This document shows, piece after piece, positions 1 through 11,568 of a stretch of DNA of 64,000 nt. The position numbers and the translations under genes were made by a program. This DNA is from Breviolum minutum Mf 1.05b.01 (taxonomy: Eukaryota > Sar > Dinophyceae > Suessiales > Symbiodiniaceae), in the NCBI GenBank assembly GCA_000507305.1, contig DF239806.1, positions 62,001 through 126,000 of the forward strand, written 5' to 3'. The notes beneath the pieces were generated by a model, which was not told the origin of the DNA, made no database searches, and saw nothing but the letters and a program-made list of their open reading frames with translations. Within the stretch, counting starts at the first letter, position 1; every line of letters begins with the position of its first letter.

Positions 1-108
1 GAAAAACACAGCGCTGAACCAAACGGGAAGATGTTCGTTTTTTTTTAACCCAATGACTAAAAGATACCAGGGAAAAAAGCCTCAAGGTAGGTTCCGGGGA
101 GGTCATAT

Positions 109-246
109 ATATGTATATATATATAGATAGATATATATATAGATAGATATATATATAGATAGATAGATATATATATATAGATAGATATATATATATATAG
201 ATAGATATTTATATATAGATATATATATAGAGATATATACACATAT
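109..246. repeat. TA/GATA microsatellite
   Basis: Alternating TA with GATA units. The Tyr/Ile-rich frames over it are artefacts. Confidence 0.9.
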
Positions 247-449
247 TATATCTGTATTAGTACTGTCTGTGGCATATACTTATCCATATGCAATGGAAAA
301 AATACTTCTCCTCCTCAAAGGGATCAACAAAAACGATGAATTGATGATTCGGAACCATTCCTTTCAAGTTGTGAAGGATTTCCCTGTGATTTGGCCTTGA
401 AATTCAGTCTTTGAAACATAGTCCTTTCGGGGAAGTATCCAGGTTGTAT

Positions 450-549
450 ATTGGGTTGTCCCCATACCCAGTAATATTTTTGCATTTTTATCAGAAAATC
501 CCGAACTAAACCTTCATTTGCCACTGCTGGGAAGGAGGACAACCCAAAT
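450..549. repeat. Inverted-repeat element (TTGGGTTGTCC family)
   Basis: Arms ATTGGGTTGTCCCCATACCC and its near complement 100 bp apart. The element at 3202-3317 has the same end sequence. Confidence 0.65.
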
Positions 550-1632
550 TGCCCATGTATTTGTAGAGAGAATTTATGTAGATGTCAAACCTGTACCTAC
601 CCTCACTTACCATCCTTTAATCTGAACCTGCACAAAGAATCCCACCATTTCAAGATCCAAAGTACTGGAAGCCCATCAGAAGCCACTTGACACAAGTACC
701 TCGGATCTACGGACAATGCAACATGGTTGGTTAATTATACCTGGTATATACTTGGTATAGCAGTTGTTTTCAATAAAGATACTGCGTTCCAAAAGGTGTC
801 TGGCTAGTTCCCCTGCGGAGTTGTCTGGGGATGTTGATGCATCGAGGCAAAACGTTCATAATGGAACAATGGAATTGAAAATGTACCAAACCTACATTTT
901 GTCAGACGGTTTCTCAGCCAATGCCTTTCACAAGGGGGATCCCAGGAATCCAAACCACCAATTTTGCCATTAGCTGAGGAACATCATTGAAAAAAAAAAC
1001 ATATCTGAAAAAAAGAGATGCATCTCAAGGGAGAGCTCCGTTGATCTTGATCTTGATCTTGATCTTCACGAACTTGAAATGAACAATATTTTTTGACTTC
1101 ACTTGATATACCCGCATGAAACTCTAGCATCGAGGCGTTTTGAGTGTCACGAGTCCTGAAAACACAGAATCAACGACGTTTAGCTCACCCATGTATGTAT
1201 ATGTATCTATATATGCATGCATACATGTATGTGCAGATATACATGATCCCCGGTGTGCGGTTTTTTCCTACCATTTTACCATTTATGGCCTACCATTTAT
1301 TGCTACATCTTTCAAATTCCTCCAAATAATTCTGGATCCAAAGTAATGAGGCAGTTTACTGGTGGGTTTTCCCCTTTTCAAGGTTTACAACGGGACCTAA
1401 GGTCGCAAGCCTGGATCGTTCGACCCAAAAGAAAACATCATGGCGAAAACAGGGACGATTGTGTGGGAACCTTGGAGATGTTGTTTGTTTTGTTGTCCTG
1501 TCAACGTCCTAATCTGAACCAAACCTGCATGACTTTGTTTCTTCAAAATGTGAATTTTCCGGGGCTGTAGCTGCTACGTGGTCTTGGACCTCAGGTTTTC
1601 CATTTTGAAACCCAACAAAAAAACGAAGGCAC

Positions 1633-1691
1633 CGTTTGGCATCGCCAACGTAATTTTGCAGGCAATAAGCCCAGCATTCCGCACCCACCAC
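1633..1691 (-). CDS. Candidate host exon (phase 0-2)
   Basis: 59 bp between GTTGGCCAG and GTGCCTTCG. It encodes VVGAECWAYCLQNYVGDAK. The C..YC..Y.GDA pattern is reminiscent of PAN/apple-like modules. In phase with 2649-2536. Confidence 0.45.
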
Positions 1692-1852
1692 CTGGCCAAC
1701 AACGAAAATGGGGTTGTCATGATGTCTCATGGGAATTTCAATGGCTGGCCCCCAATCGCCGTTTCGGGAAAGGTCCGCCAACATCTGAGAATCACAAATC
1801 CCAACACACCAAAAACTTCACTAAAAAAACATATATAGAATGCCATACCAGC

Positions 1853-1933
1853 ACCTTCAAAGGGGTGCCAATTGGTTCCTAAAAGGTGTCAATTCACCAT
1901 CCCTTAGGGTTTAATTGGCACCCCTTTGAAGGT
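1853..1933. repeat. Inverted repeat with 21-bp perfect arms
   Basis: ACCTTCAAAGGGGTGCCAAT(T) and its exact complement at 1913-1933, with a 39-bp centre. Confidence 0.8.
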
Positions 1934-2084
1934 CCAGGTAAGAATGTCATATAGATGTCATTATTTGTTAAAACATTTTTTTTGCACCTCTGGGTAAACC
2001 GTCAGGGGGGCGCCACCAAAATTTGTCGCCACAAATCCACCAAATTCATCAGGATCGATGAGTTTGAGCAATGAAAAAAGGGCC

Positions 2085-2191
2085 CCTGGTTTGTTGTTTA
2101 GGGTATAATCGGGGATGAAAAACTATCCAGTTATGTGGGGATTATTTCATACACCATTGTATGGACCCCATTCTTAAACAACCAGTATAAT
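2085..2191. repeat. Dispersed repeat, copy 1 of 2
   Basis: Shares GGGGATGAAAAACTATCCA and the following ~70 bp with 30894-30990. Ends in TTGTTTA / TAAACAA. Confidence 0.6.
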
Positions 2192-2535
2192 GGAAACTAA
2201 TCTCTACTAGCTACATCTATATGAATTATATACATCCATGTGACAAAAGATGCATATATTTTTATTAATTCAGATCAATCGGCTTGTAGGCTTCCGTGAT
2301 TCATGTGGCATTGAGAAGTACCATGATGGTTTTTTCCCTCCAAAAAAACTAACACATCCCACCCTTTGGGAAAGAACGGTGGGAATCACATCATCTTCAA
2401 CATATGTGCATTATTTTCAGTGGGAATATGTGAGTTATATAGTTCCCCCCCAAAAAAAGGCTGCTATCTATTGGACATACGAATTGAATCTTTCCATCAA
2501 AAACACGCCCTGGAAACCCATCCTATCCTTCGCAC

Positions 2536-2649
2536 CTTGTTTTGACAGGTGCTTCCGACACCGGTGGTAAAACTTCCATCGGCACAGGTGGCAGGTTGCA
2601 CTACTGGCATCTGCCCTGAGATAACTCCGTCCTCGAAGGAGTCTGGCAA
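2536..2649 (-). CDS. Candidate host exon downstream of the LINE (phase 0-0)
   Basis: 114 bp, 38 codons, between ATCTTCCAG and GTGCGAAGG. It encodes LPDSFEDGVISGQMPVVQPA, then TCADGSFTTGVGSTCQNK. It joins in phase to 1691-1633 to give STCQNKVVGAECWAYC. Confidence 0.48.
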
Positions 2650-3035
2650 CTGGAAGATACTGGAGGTCATCTGGTCATCTAAGCAAAAGATGAATATTGT
2701 ATATACAGATTTAAAAAAACATAGATATAGATATGCATATATAAACATAAAAGATATAGGTATAGATCTACAAATATATAAAGATGTATATATATATATA
2801 TATATGTATTAATAGATATTTCTACAGATACCTTAGATATAAAAATACATAGAATACCCAAATAAATGGACTATAGACTATACCTGAATCCTCCCCAAGT
2901 TGGGTATGAAAGTTTCGGGGCCCGATTTTTTTTTTCAGCGCTCAAAAGGCAGGCGACCTTTTAGGGATGTTCGATCGTTTGAGAATAAAAGACAATTTCA
3001 CCTATGTGGATGAGGTATTTAAGAAGCTACCTGTG

Positions 3036-3147
3036 ATACTGTTGATGGTTCAGAAATCCGGCTAAGCACCTGGGATGTATAAAACCCCGAAAATAATGGG
3101 ATATTTACCATATCAACTGGTGCAGGATTCTTTCCATCAACCGTATA
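3036..3147. repeat. GTTGATGG-family inverted-repeat element
   Basis: ATACTGTTGATGGTTCAGAA start, ACCACCTGGGATGTATAAAA-like middle, TTTCCATCAACCGTAT end. Other copies at 17452, 30389, 34876, 37304 and 48558. Confidence 0.7.
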
Positions 3148-3201
3148 TGTCTATGCATCTATGTATGTATAAATACATATATATATATATATATGTATAC
3201 T

Positions 3202-3317
3202 TTGGGCTGTCCCCCTTTCCAGTGACCACCGGCATCATCACCAGCAGCCAGACAGTTTTTTAGATGATACCTTTTGCCATTAACTACTGACTATTGCTGG
3301 AAAGGGGGACAACCCAA
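3202..3317. repeat. Inverted-repeat element (TTGGGCTGTCC family)
   Basis: Arms TTGGGCTGTCCCCCTTTCCA and the matching complement, 116 bp in all. Confidence 0.7.
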
Positions 3318-3692
3318 TGCATACTGTATAATGTACAATGTATGATATATATAGAGAGAGATTAGCTATCTTAGAAGCTCTATGTATGTGTCCATATAAT
3401 TAAAAACATGTATGTATATATATATATATATATGTGTATCTATATCTGGCCAAATCATAATATCTCACTCACCTGGAAGATTATGAAATAAAGGGATTTC
3501 CCTGTCTCAGCTACCTTTTGAGCTGAGGTCGTGTGACGTCGCTATAAGCTACTGTATAATTTGACCAGATAAATATATATATATATATGCATTAAACTAT
3601 ACATATATATATAGCTACATTAAACTGGACAAGTTACTATAATTCCTAAATCGGATTTTTTCGGGGATTTTGGGGGGGTTCCCTTGCTGAGG

Positions 3693-3707
3693 TCGCTATA
3701 ATTTGCC
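3693..3707. repeat. Target-site duplication of the LINE, 3' copy
   Basis: TCGCTATAATTTGCC, an exact match to 14246-14260. The neighbouring bases differ on both sides (G/T before, A/C after), so the duplication is 15 bp. Confidence 0.85.
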
Positions 3708-3936
3708 ACATGCCATTCGGAAGTCCAGAGGTCTCCGAGAAACGTCATCCCTTGTCATATTGACGGGTAAGCGCTTCATGAAACTGGTTGATTTGTACAT
3801 CCAGTGGAATAAAAATAAGTGATGATAATCTGTACAAAATTCGTCCTGTTCTGATTTCGTGAATAAAAACGTCACGAAAACGAAATGCACCAAATTGAAG
3901 AAGTCCAAATTTCTCGAGTTCCACTTTATTTTTTTT
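3708..3936 (-). other. LINE 3' untranslated region
   Basis: 229 bp between the last stop codon and the target-site duplication. It starts with an A-rich tract (AATAAAAAAAAAATAAAG on the minus strand) and ends GGCATGT. No terminal poly(A) or microsatellite tail is present, so recognition by the RT would have to use internal 3' sequence. Confidence 0.6.
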
Positions 3937-6620
3937 TTATTGGTTTCTTGCTGCTTTGAGGCGCTTCTTGCGTAGTGTAGCTGCTGAGTTGTAACGTGCT
4001 TTAGGCGAACATTCTTCGAGGATTTCGTGATCGAATAGTGGTTGAATTACAGGACGATCGATAGCCAAACAAAGAGTGTTTAATGGAATCGCCTTAGCAA
4101 GATATGATCGTACAAGATTCATGGTTTCTTCAGCCCTGGGTAGTTTTGGTCTCTTTGGGATCCCCGCAACAGGAGGATGATATCCAAGTTTTGCCAAGCT
4201 AGTGCATGCATATTGTCTGTGTTTAACATAGCTGGGAATCACCGCAATGGATGATAATTTTGCAAGTTGTCGACACAATTTTTCTAATGCATACACTTGT
4301 ATGTTAGCAGAACGATTCTTTGGTGGCAATAAGATTGCTTCATCGGACCAGTATGAGACATATTGCACATAGCGCTCATTTGGGTTTACCGACACCGGTA
4401 AGAGCTGGCCCGTACAAACAACCAAGTTAAAAACCAATTCAAGATAAGAAATCCCCCAGTCATTAGGATCATGCTCCTGACTTTGTTCCCCCGTAGGCCA
4501 TTCTAGCATCATCAACCATCGCCAAACTGTCTTGGTGATGGAAGATCCAAGGCTAACACATGGTAGAATATCTTCTGGAAGCGGTGTATTGAGATAAATT
4601 TGTGATTGCAATGGTATCCAAGTGACAAGTTTTGATGCTGCCAAGTCAAATGACGATTGATGATTGTCAGGATCAATTTGGTTTTGACCCTCGACTGCAT
4701 GTAATTTCTGCAATTGATTTTTTGGGTTTAATTGGTGGTATTTCATCTGCTGAATGTTTAGATCAATGATGTAAGACAAAACTGTTCGCAAGTTCTCTTG
4801 TTCACTTTTTTCAAAAGAAACTGCATCATCAGCTGTCTTGGTGATCTCTTCATTAATCTTCGCAACTGCCATTGCAGCAGCATGATCAGCCCAATGATTG
4901 CCCAAAATGTTCCACAAATCGTTGTAATCCTTTGCTTCTTCAAATTTTCTGTGTGCTTTGACCTTGAAAATACGATGCATTGCAGAATTCCAATGTTTGT
5001 TGAGAATGGATATCAAATCGTAATTGGCCATTTTATGATGCAACGGGATTTTATCTTGGTTTTCAATAGCATACAAGACATTGCATACATACTGAGCATC
5101 AGTAAAAATCTCCAATCTTTTATTTGGGTGTTGACTCATGTGTAACTGTACTGCAAAAGCGACTGCTGACAACTCTGCTCTTGACGATGATTGTTTACCA
5201 TGAACAACGCCAGTTGCAACACAACGAAATTGGGGTGTACTCTCTTGTGCATTTTTCAAGGAATCCAATATCGAAGTTCTGTGCTGGTCATTGTATGATT
5301 GGTCATGGATGATAGACCATCCTGCAATTTTTGCCCGTTCAAACATTGGGTTACTGCACGAACCGTCTGTGTAAAAACGTACACTCGAATGCAAGTGGTG
5401 TTGATCCATGTTGATGTGATAGTCTTCTGGCTTTGGAAAAACCGTAGTATTATGAACCATGGTCAGAAACTGGGTATCTGGGAATAATCTCGCAATCGGT
5501 AGGTAGATCCAATCCCTCCGTGAATTTAAGAGAAGCTCAATTGCTTTTGGATGACGCTTTCTTGCTTCTTCAAATGTCTGACAATGCAACATTCGATGGG
5601 GTCTGCTGTCTTGTTGAGAGCAGAAAGGACATTCACCGTTACAATCTGTAGCCCATAATGCTTTGATTGCTCCTGTTTGGTAACCACCAACCATATTAAG
5701 AGACAAAATGGTTTGTTCACTGGGTGTGAAATTCTGAACAACTTTACCAGTAGTTTTAAGATCAAGGTGATGTTCCCCAATTCCTTTACGATGGGAGATG
5801 TTCGATTGCACATGGTGTGACCATGATTCGCTCAAAATTTTTTGGATTTCTTTGGGGGAGTGTACAAAGAGATTTATCCTGTGTCCTAGTGGTCCCACAA
5901 GTGTATTCACTGTCTCGAAGGTCCAGCCAATTTCACTAAGATATCTATTTAATGCACCCCCTGGTCCATAAACAGTTTTTCCTTGGTAATTTTTTGCAAA
6001 ATCACAAATTTCACTTGCCAATGCTGGGTATAGGTGTGCACAACGACGAATAGTTCGAAGGACATTGCAAATGGTATACAACAATGGATCTTGGAGACGA
6101 TTGGATAGGATGGTGCATGCCAGGTAGGCACTTGCTTCCTTATTATCGCCAACCAAAGAACGAGTTGCTGCCCTTCGCAAGTCTCTCCAATGCTTTCTTC
6201 CCACATATTGTGCGTCTGCCCCGTGAAGTGCTGCAGGCCAAATTGAAGTCTGAATTACTAAAGCCTTTTGTGAAATTTCTAAAGGCATCCATCTTAGTCG
6301 GTTGCATCGGTTGATACCCTCAGTTATCCTATCCGAAGTACTTCCTAAGTGTGATTGTTTGTTATAGTGTATTTCAATTCCAAGATCTTTAGCGGATGTT
6401 TTGACTTCAAACTGAACTGATCCGTCTGGAAAAATTTCACCAAGGCACATACACTGCTCTCGAAAGGTTTTTGATGTACCCCACGCCCATGATTTGGACG
6501 CATCAATCTGCATGAGTAGTGACGATGTGAAATTGTAGATTTTGATTAATGCCTTCCATTGTTCTTTAAACTCATCGGTTAACCAACTCCAGTTATCAGC
6601 ATAAGCAAAAGCTTCCAATT
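3937..6620 (-). pseudogene. LINE ORF2, part 3: RT active site, zinc knuckle and RNase H
   Basis: Third frame of the polyprotein, about 893 codons to a TAA at 3937-3939. It has no true ATG; it opens right after the frame break. RT motif C reads AYADNW at residues ~5-10, so the usual YADD second Asp is Asn. A Cys-x2-Cys-x8-His-x4-Cys knuckle lies near 326-340 (CPFCSQQDSRPHRMLHC). RNase H spans ~418-575 with all four acidic positions: YTDGS, SRAEL, FTDAQ and NHWAD. RNase H removes the RNA strand after copying. About 300 C-terminal residues are unrecognised and end in a basic tail. An A10 tract starts within the stop codon. Confidence 0.85.
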
Positions 6621-8340
6621 TTGGGGGTTGATATCTTGAGATAGAATGTTCCTGATAAAAGTACCATCCCTAGTACGGAACAGGCGTCCCCTTCTGGAAT
6701 TCCGCATGTTGAAGAGACAGGCTGTCCCAATGCAGAATATACCTGAGGGAATCGGATTAATTTTGACAATGACGAGAACCAGTATGTTGATACTAATGCC
6801 GGAATGTTAAACTTCTCAAACAGCAATTTTAATGGTGCACGAGGAATTTTGTTGAATGCCTTGATAAGGTCAAGTGTGAACCCTCCTAGTTTTCGGCTTT
6901 CACAAATATCTTTTTCGATTTTAAAATGCTGTAGTAAAGATACATCCTTGACTCCCCTTTGCGGTAATCCCCCAGACACCTGGGGTGGGAGAATAACTGC
7001 AAGTTGTGCAAGTAATTGATCTGAGATGATTTTGCTTGCGAGGCGTGCTAACACAGAGAGAATGGTTATGGGACGGCTGTCGACCATTCCCCTAGGTTCC
7101 GACCTCTTTGATAGCAAAACAGTTCTGGCTTGCATGAGGTTGGCTGGCAACCCTGTTGGCCATATTCCGGTAAAGATACATGCAAGGTCTCTTATTGCTT
7201 CTTTTGGTAACATACACAATTCCGTAATCCTCCATCCACAAACCCCATGTGCCGAGTTCTTTTTCATCTTTTTTATAGTAGCTTCCCAAATCTCAGGACT
7301 ACTAAGGTCAATATTGAGTTCCGTGGTGGGAAAAGAAAGGTGCTCAATTTCATCAACGAATGATGTCCATTGGTTAATATCATGTTGGCACGAATCACTT
7401 TCACGCATCCAAATGGGTTCCCAACAACTTTTAAACTCTTGATGGATTTGGTCATGGTGATATGCATACGATGTTTGTGAGATGGTTCCTTCGGCTGGCA
7501 AAATGCCATTTTCGACTTGGACGAACAAGCGACGACCATGTTGTGAGAGAATATTAACGGTAGCTTCACCAAATGTTGCTTTGAACTGAATTTGGAAATG
7601 TTCATCATCATTTAGCAAAATACACGCAGGCCCTTTGTTTGCTCGACAGAGCTTACCTTGTGATTGCTTATGTAATGGTATTCCAGTCAAGGTCATGATA
7701 GGCTTGTGTTTAACCCTGCGGTAAATCATCTTGCCTGAGCCTTCTTTGATGTCAAGTTGAAACATTCTTTTGTTATTCCTTTGACGATTAGAAGACTCAT
7801 TTTTACATGCCATGTTGCAATCATGTTCAGTGAGCTGAGCCAATATGTGCAATTCATCATAAGTAGGAATGTTCATCGGAATGGTAGGGATGCATTCAAA
7901 TTGAAGTGCCCAATGTCTCCAACTTTTCCCATAACCTTTGGCATCAAGGATCACTTGCCATTCATGAAACAACTGCTTATGAATAACCGGGTCCCATCCT
8001 GCATCATCATACTGCTGCATGTGATTGGCAGCTGTAATTGCTTTTAACAATGATTTGATTCTTCTTACCTGCTTTACTTTTTGTTTAGTTTTTTCCCTGA
8101 AAACTTCTTCTGGTGGATCGTAACCTTTAGTAGGATCATGTTTGGGTGGATTATTTCTTTGATTCTTTTGAAGTTTTCTTGGTTGACATCGTCCAAAGCA
8201 CGCCCCTGGAAGTCCACGAACTGGGTATTTTGATGGATTCGATTGGTTTTGGATTTGCAATGCCTTATCCACTGACTGTTCAACAGTTTTGGACCAATCC
8301 TGTAAAAGCTTTTCTCCATTTTGATCTCCCACCTTGTATG
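6620..8340 (-). pseudogene. LINE ORF2, part 2: reverse transcriptase, fingers and palm to motif B
   Basis: This continues the endonuclease polyprotein in a second frame (open from 8482 to 6596; only the part below ~8340 is sense). A basic linker precedes a LINE-type RT: SRPITILSVLARLASK (motif 1/2 region), GGLPQRGVKD, motif A LDLIKAFNKIP with its catalytic Asp, and motif B CGIPEGDACS. The frame then ends. The next residues, up to the motif C active site, are in a third frame from about 6625, where a run of five C (minus strand; 6623-6627) holds one base too many: dropping one C joins STPK to LEAFAYADN in frame. Function is cDNA synthesis from the LINE RNA at the nicked target. Confidence 0.85.
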
Positions 8341-9548
8341 TTCCAATCAAGCTTATTGGTCTTAGCCTGTTTCTTATAGCATGATTCAAAAATATCTGGA
8401 TTAATGTCAAAATCCGCCCATGTTTCGGGTATTTTCCATTTAAGACATTCCGGTATTTGTTGTTGAAGATGCATAGAAACAATCAATGGGGAGTGTGAAT
8501 CCATCTGAAGTTTGTGATCAACTTCCATGTTTTTGATGTAACCACGAAAAATGGGATGAAAAATGAATGTGTCGTTGTATGTCGCCCCACGACATGTCGG
8601 AGGTAGCAACTTCTGAAATCGAATCTGATAATAATTATGTGCCTCAAATGCCCCGAACTCCTCAAAAGATTGCCAACTTGGCAATTTCATAGGGGGTTCG
8701 TTGAAATCACCTCCGATGATATATGGCATTCGAGTTTCGTTTACAATATTAAAAACACGTGCAAGAAGCAAATCGTTCAAACGTCGACCATCATGACACT
8801 TTTTGGCATATCCGTAGAGGGAGATGCACAACGTATCAATGCCCCCAACATTGATGACTGACATGGAGATACGATTTGTCATCAAAAGATCTTGTGAAAT
8901 TTGAATTCTTGATTTTCGAGATGGTAGTTTAGTCAAAACAACTGTTCCAAGTGGTTCACCCCTCAAGGAAAACTCATTTTGATCAGTCTGATATTTTGAA
9001 TCAACAGGTGGTGACCAATAACAATGGAATCCATTTTTTGCAATGTTGTTTTGAAATTCGGATTGAACTGCCCTAGTTGCCGAACTTTCCGCAACAAAAA
9101 CAATTTCTGACTGAAGTTGTAAAATCTCATACTTATGTGATCTAATTGCATGCGGGTTACACACAGCAATTCGGATTTCCGCATTTTTGTTCCTCTGAGG
9201 TCCTGGATTTGCAGCTTCTCCAATTCGAACCCCTCGCATAGGGCAATGGACTTCTAATGATGCAATACTCTGAATTATGACGCACACAACACGATGCAAG
9301 ATAAAGTCACAGTTTGTCGTGATCGCACCTCGAAAAAATTTCAACATGTTGCTTTCATGTGACAACAATGTTTGAAGGATACGATACCTCGATGGCATCC
9401 CCCAAGAAGAAACTTCAAGGATATTTTGCAAAGAGTTATGTGAAAATTTCATCTTCTCAAGTGATTGGTGTGGCAAACCTACAGCAATCGCATTGAACAT
9501 GCAAAGAATTATGGTTTTCAAACCAATGTCTACCATGTTTTGAACCAT
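8280..9548 (-). pseudogene. LINE ORF2, part 1: APE-like endonuclease (EEP family)
   Basis: 422-codon frame. After ~105 residues of unknown sequence comes GEAANPGPQ (residues 110-118), then an endonuclease/exonuclease/phosphatase domain at about 125-350. The readable motifs are the N-terminal Asn (VCNPHAI), the catalytic Glu (FVAESSAT), the Tyr box (SLYGYA), GGDFNEP, and the terminal DSHSPLIV box. These match apurinic-endonuclease-type LINE nucleases, which nick the target DNA to prime reverse transcription. The frame runs out at 8280, but the coding sense continues in another frame from about 8340, near a GGG / AAAA stretch. Part 1 and part 2 are therefore one polyprotein broken by a single-base change. 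The NPGP motif marks the border between the unknown N-terminus and the nuclease. Confidence 0.82.
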
Positions 9549-9557
9549 GACTGATAG

Positions 9558-11552
9558 TCAATGGTCACCATGCTGGTCTCCCTCTTGATCTACTTCGATG
9601 TCTTCAACATGATGTTTAGCTTTGGCTTTTTTGGCAGGATTAGGTTGGTTGTTCATCCTGATCAGCTGCTTCAATTCCAAAAACGATTGAGACATCTGTC
9701 TGTCCTGCTTTTCCAACGCCTTTTCCATGGACACTTGAAACCCTTTGGACATGCTGCTAAATTGGTTAGATACTTCAGATCGGACCAATGCAAACTCATT
9801 ATGCACTTGAGCTTCAAAACGAGTGGATTCTTCTTCTCGCTTGTCAAATTTCGTTTGAAGCTCCTTGACGGCCTCTGCAAGTTGCGACACCTTCTCCCCT
9901 TGCTGCTGAAAGCGAGCTTCGGTGGGAGCATCAACGCTGCGTGTTGCAGCTGGAGGTGCTGCTGTCCTTGGCTGGACGACGGATGCATTGGATGACACTG
10001 GCGTATAACGAGCCCAGGGATCAGTCTTGTTCCATGGGTCACTGCCATTTGCACTTGATGTTCCTGAAGGTTTCTCTGCTTGACGTGGAATATGGCCTGC
10101 AACAACTGGCGAAATAGGATGCTGAGCTTTAGATTGAACCGGTTTGATCAAAACACTTTGCTCATTCCAAAAGAGAAATTCATGATTGAAACTCACCTTG
10201 GATCCAACCAGCCATGTGCGATCATTCAATGCCTTGATGGGTCGGCCTTCCCACGAATGCAATTTCATCCATTTGGCAATGTCTTCAACTTTGGCACCAA
10301 CCGGGATAGGTTGAATCTTGTACAAACATTGGATAGGTGTTGTGTCAGGTAAAGTATCTCCCGGACGTAGCTGCTGGAAAAATGCAGCAAAATCATCACG
10401 TTTGCACCTTACTCCTCTGCTGGTCTTGACGGTGGATGATTTCTCTTTTGTTACCCTCACAATGCCCAAATGTTGCGGATATTTCACCAACAATTGTGTC
10501 AATTCAATGGGAGTCATGTCAACCCATATGATGGCGAAATTCGGGTCTACCACATTGTTGGACGTTTTTGGGGTAATGTAAACACCATTCGATCCAGATG
10601 CTTTCATGTAAAGTTCCACTTTGCTTTCATCAACTCTCACGTGAAATTGGACACTTGCTGCTGCAATCGGTTGGCATTTTTTGCCCTGTGAAATCCAAGA
10701 TCTTCCCCATGGTGCCCCCAAAAAGAAGGATTCATTACCAAACCCAATGGATTGAAGGGCAAATTTCACGGGATGTTGAGAAACAAATTCCCATTCATCA
10801 ACTTGCAACTCATCACGAAAAATTGTGATGGCCAGAATTGAACCCTTCTTCACATCAATCTTTTCGATATTATCATCCTTAAAGACACATATCTTTTTCT
10901 GTCCTACGTTGTGAAGACATGCAGCTACAATGGCCGTCTGTGAATTGCTGCTTTTGACAGGAATCTGAATTTTACAGCATCTTTTAGGATCATTGGAGGG
11001 ACACTTGTGGCCCAGTACAATGACACCACATTCATCACTTGACACAATGGTGGGTTCGCTGATCCATGGTGCTGCAGCGTCGTGATCTAACAAAATAATT
11101 CCACTCATTCCCGTGGTCATCGATGTTTTGATGCTCGGAACAGTTTTGTCCTCGTTGCGAAACACATCAGGGATCAATTCGAAATGGCTTGCAGTCAATG
11201 GTTGAATAGGTTGCAAATTCTTCTTTGCTGCCCATTCCTTGGTCTTATTCACCATCGCCTGTTGTGATTTGGGAAAATGAGGAAATTTGATTCGGATCTT
11301 CCCTGCAACTTGTGTCAATGCTTCAATCTTTTGCTTATCATCTTGGATCTTAACTAAGTTCTTCATAGTTTGCAATCCTTCAGATTTAGCAATGCCATCA
11401 ATCAATGTTGTTGTTTCACCCAAATCAGCCCCATGATTCAGCATGAAGACCGCAAGATGATTTTTCAATTCGATCAATGTTTCGGTTTTGTTCCCGCCTC
11501 CATGCAAGTGGAAGACTGCATGCAAACGAATGCTTTCATGTGCTGATGCCAT
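9558..11552 (-). CDS. LINE ORF: coiled-coil, Gag/ORF1-like protein
   Basis: Intact 664-codon frame between the methyltransferase ORF and the endonuclease ORF, with gaps of 16 and 9 bp. No known fold is recognised in the first two thirds. Residues ~480-550 are rich in Pro, Ser and Ala. A charged heptad-like coiled coil follows at about 555-635, and then a basic patch (PAKKAKAKHH) and an acidic tail. Position and layout resemble the RNA-binding ORF1 of LINEs, which packages the transcript, but no zinc knuckle or RRM is visible. The start codon is the first Met of the frame and sits just past the preceding stop. The Gag/ORF1 role is inferred from position only. Confidence 0.6.
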   Translation of the reverse strand: MASAHESIRLHAVFHLHGGGNKTETLIELKNHLAVFMLNHGADLGETTTLIDGIAKSEGLQTMKNLVKIQDDKQKIEALTQVAGKIRIKFPHFPKSQQAMVNKTKEWAAKKNLQPIQPLTASHFELIPDVFRNEDKTVPSIKTSMTTGMSGIILLDHDAAAPWISEPTIVSSDECGVIVLGHKCPSNDPKRCCKIQIPVKSSNSQTAIVAACLHNVGQKKICVFKDDNIEKIDVKKGSILAITIFRDELQVDEWEFVSQHPVKFALQSIGFGNESFFLGAPWGRSWISQGKKCQPIAAASVQFHVRVDESKVELYMKASGSNGVYITPKTSNNVVDPNFAIIWVDMTPIELTQLLVKYPQHLGIVRVTKEKSSTVKTSRGVRCKRDDFAAFFQQLRPGDTLPDTTPIQCLYKIQPIPVGAKVEDIAKWMKLHSWEGRPIKALNDRTWLVGSKVSFNHEFLFWNEQSVLIKPVQSKAQHPISPVVAGHIPRQAEKPSGTSSANGSDPWNKTDPWARYTPVSSNASVVQPRTAAPPAATRSVDAPTEARFQQQGEKVSQLAEAVKELQTKFDKREEESTRFEAQVHNEFALVRSEVSNQFSSMSKGFQVSMEKALEKQDRQMSQSFLELKQLIRMNNQPNPAKKAKAKHHVEDIEVDQEGDQHGDH

Positions 11553-11568
11553 CTCTTTGAAAGTGGTT

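Larger units (their letters stand above)
1..1632. other. Intron-like, no gene seen
   Basis: AT-rich. Holds the TATA/GATA microsatellite (109-246), an inverted-repeat element (450-549) and four GATCTT units at 1042-1067. Open frames here are low-complexity or chance. Confidence 0.5.
2650..3692. other. Intron-like, repeats only
   Basis: TA-type microsatellites (2700-2815, 3176-3198, 3415-3434, 3570-3615) and inverted-repeat elements at 3036-3147 and 3202-3317. 3522-3570 resembles the LINE target site. Confidence 0.5.

Noticed and set aside
3696..3908. 70-codon frame across the LINE 3' UTR
   Set aside because: It runs across the border between element and target duplication, so it cannot be an element gene.
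9198..9221. Calling GEAANPGP a canonical 2A peptide
   Set aside because: The conserved Asp and Glu of DxExNPGP are not at their places, so it is reported only as 2A-like.
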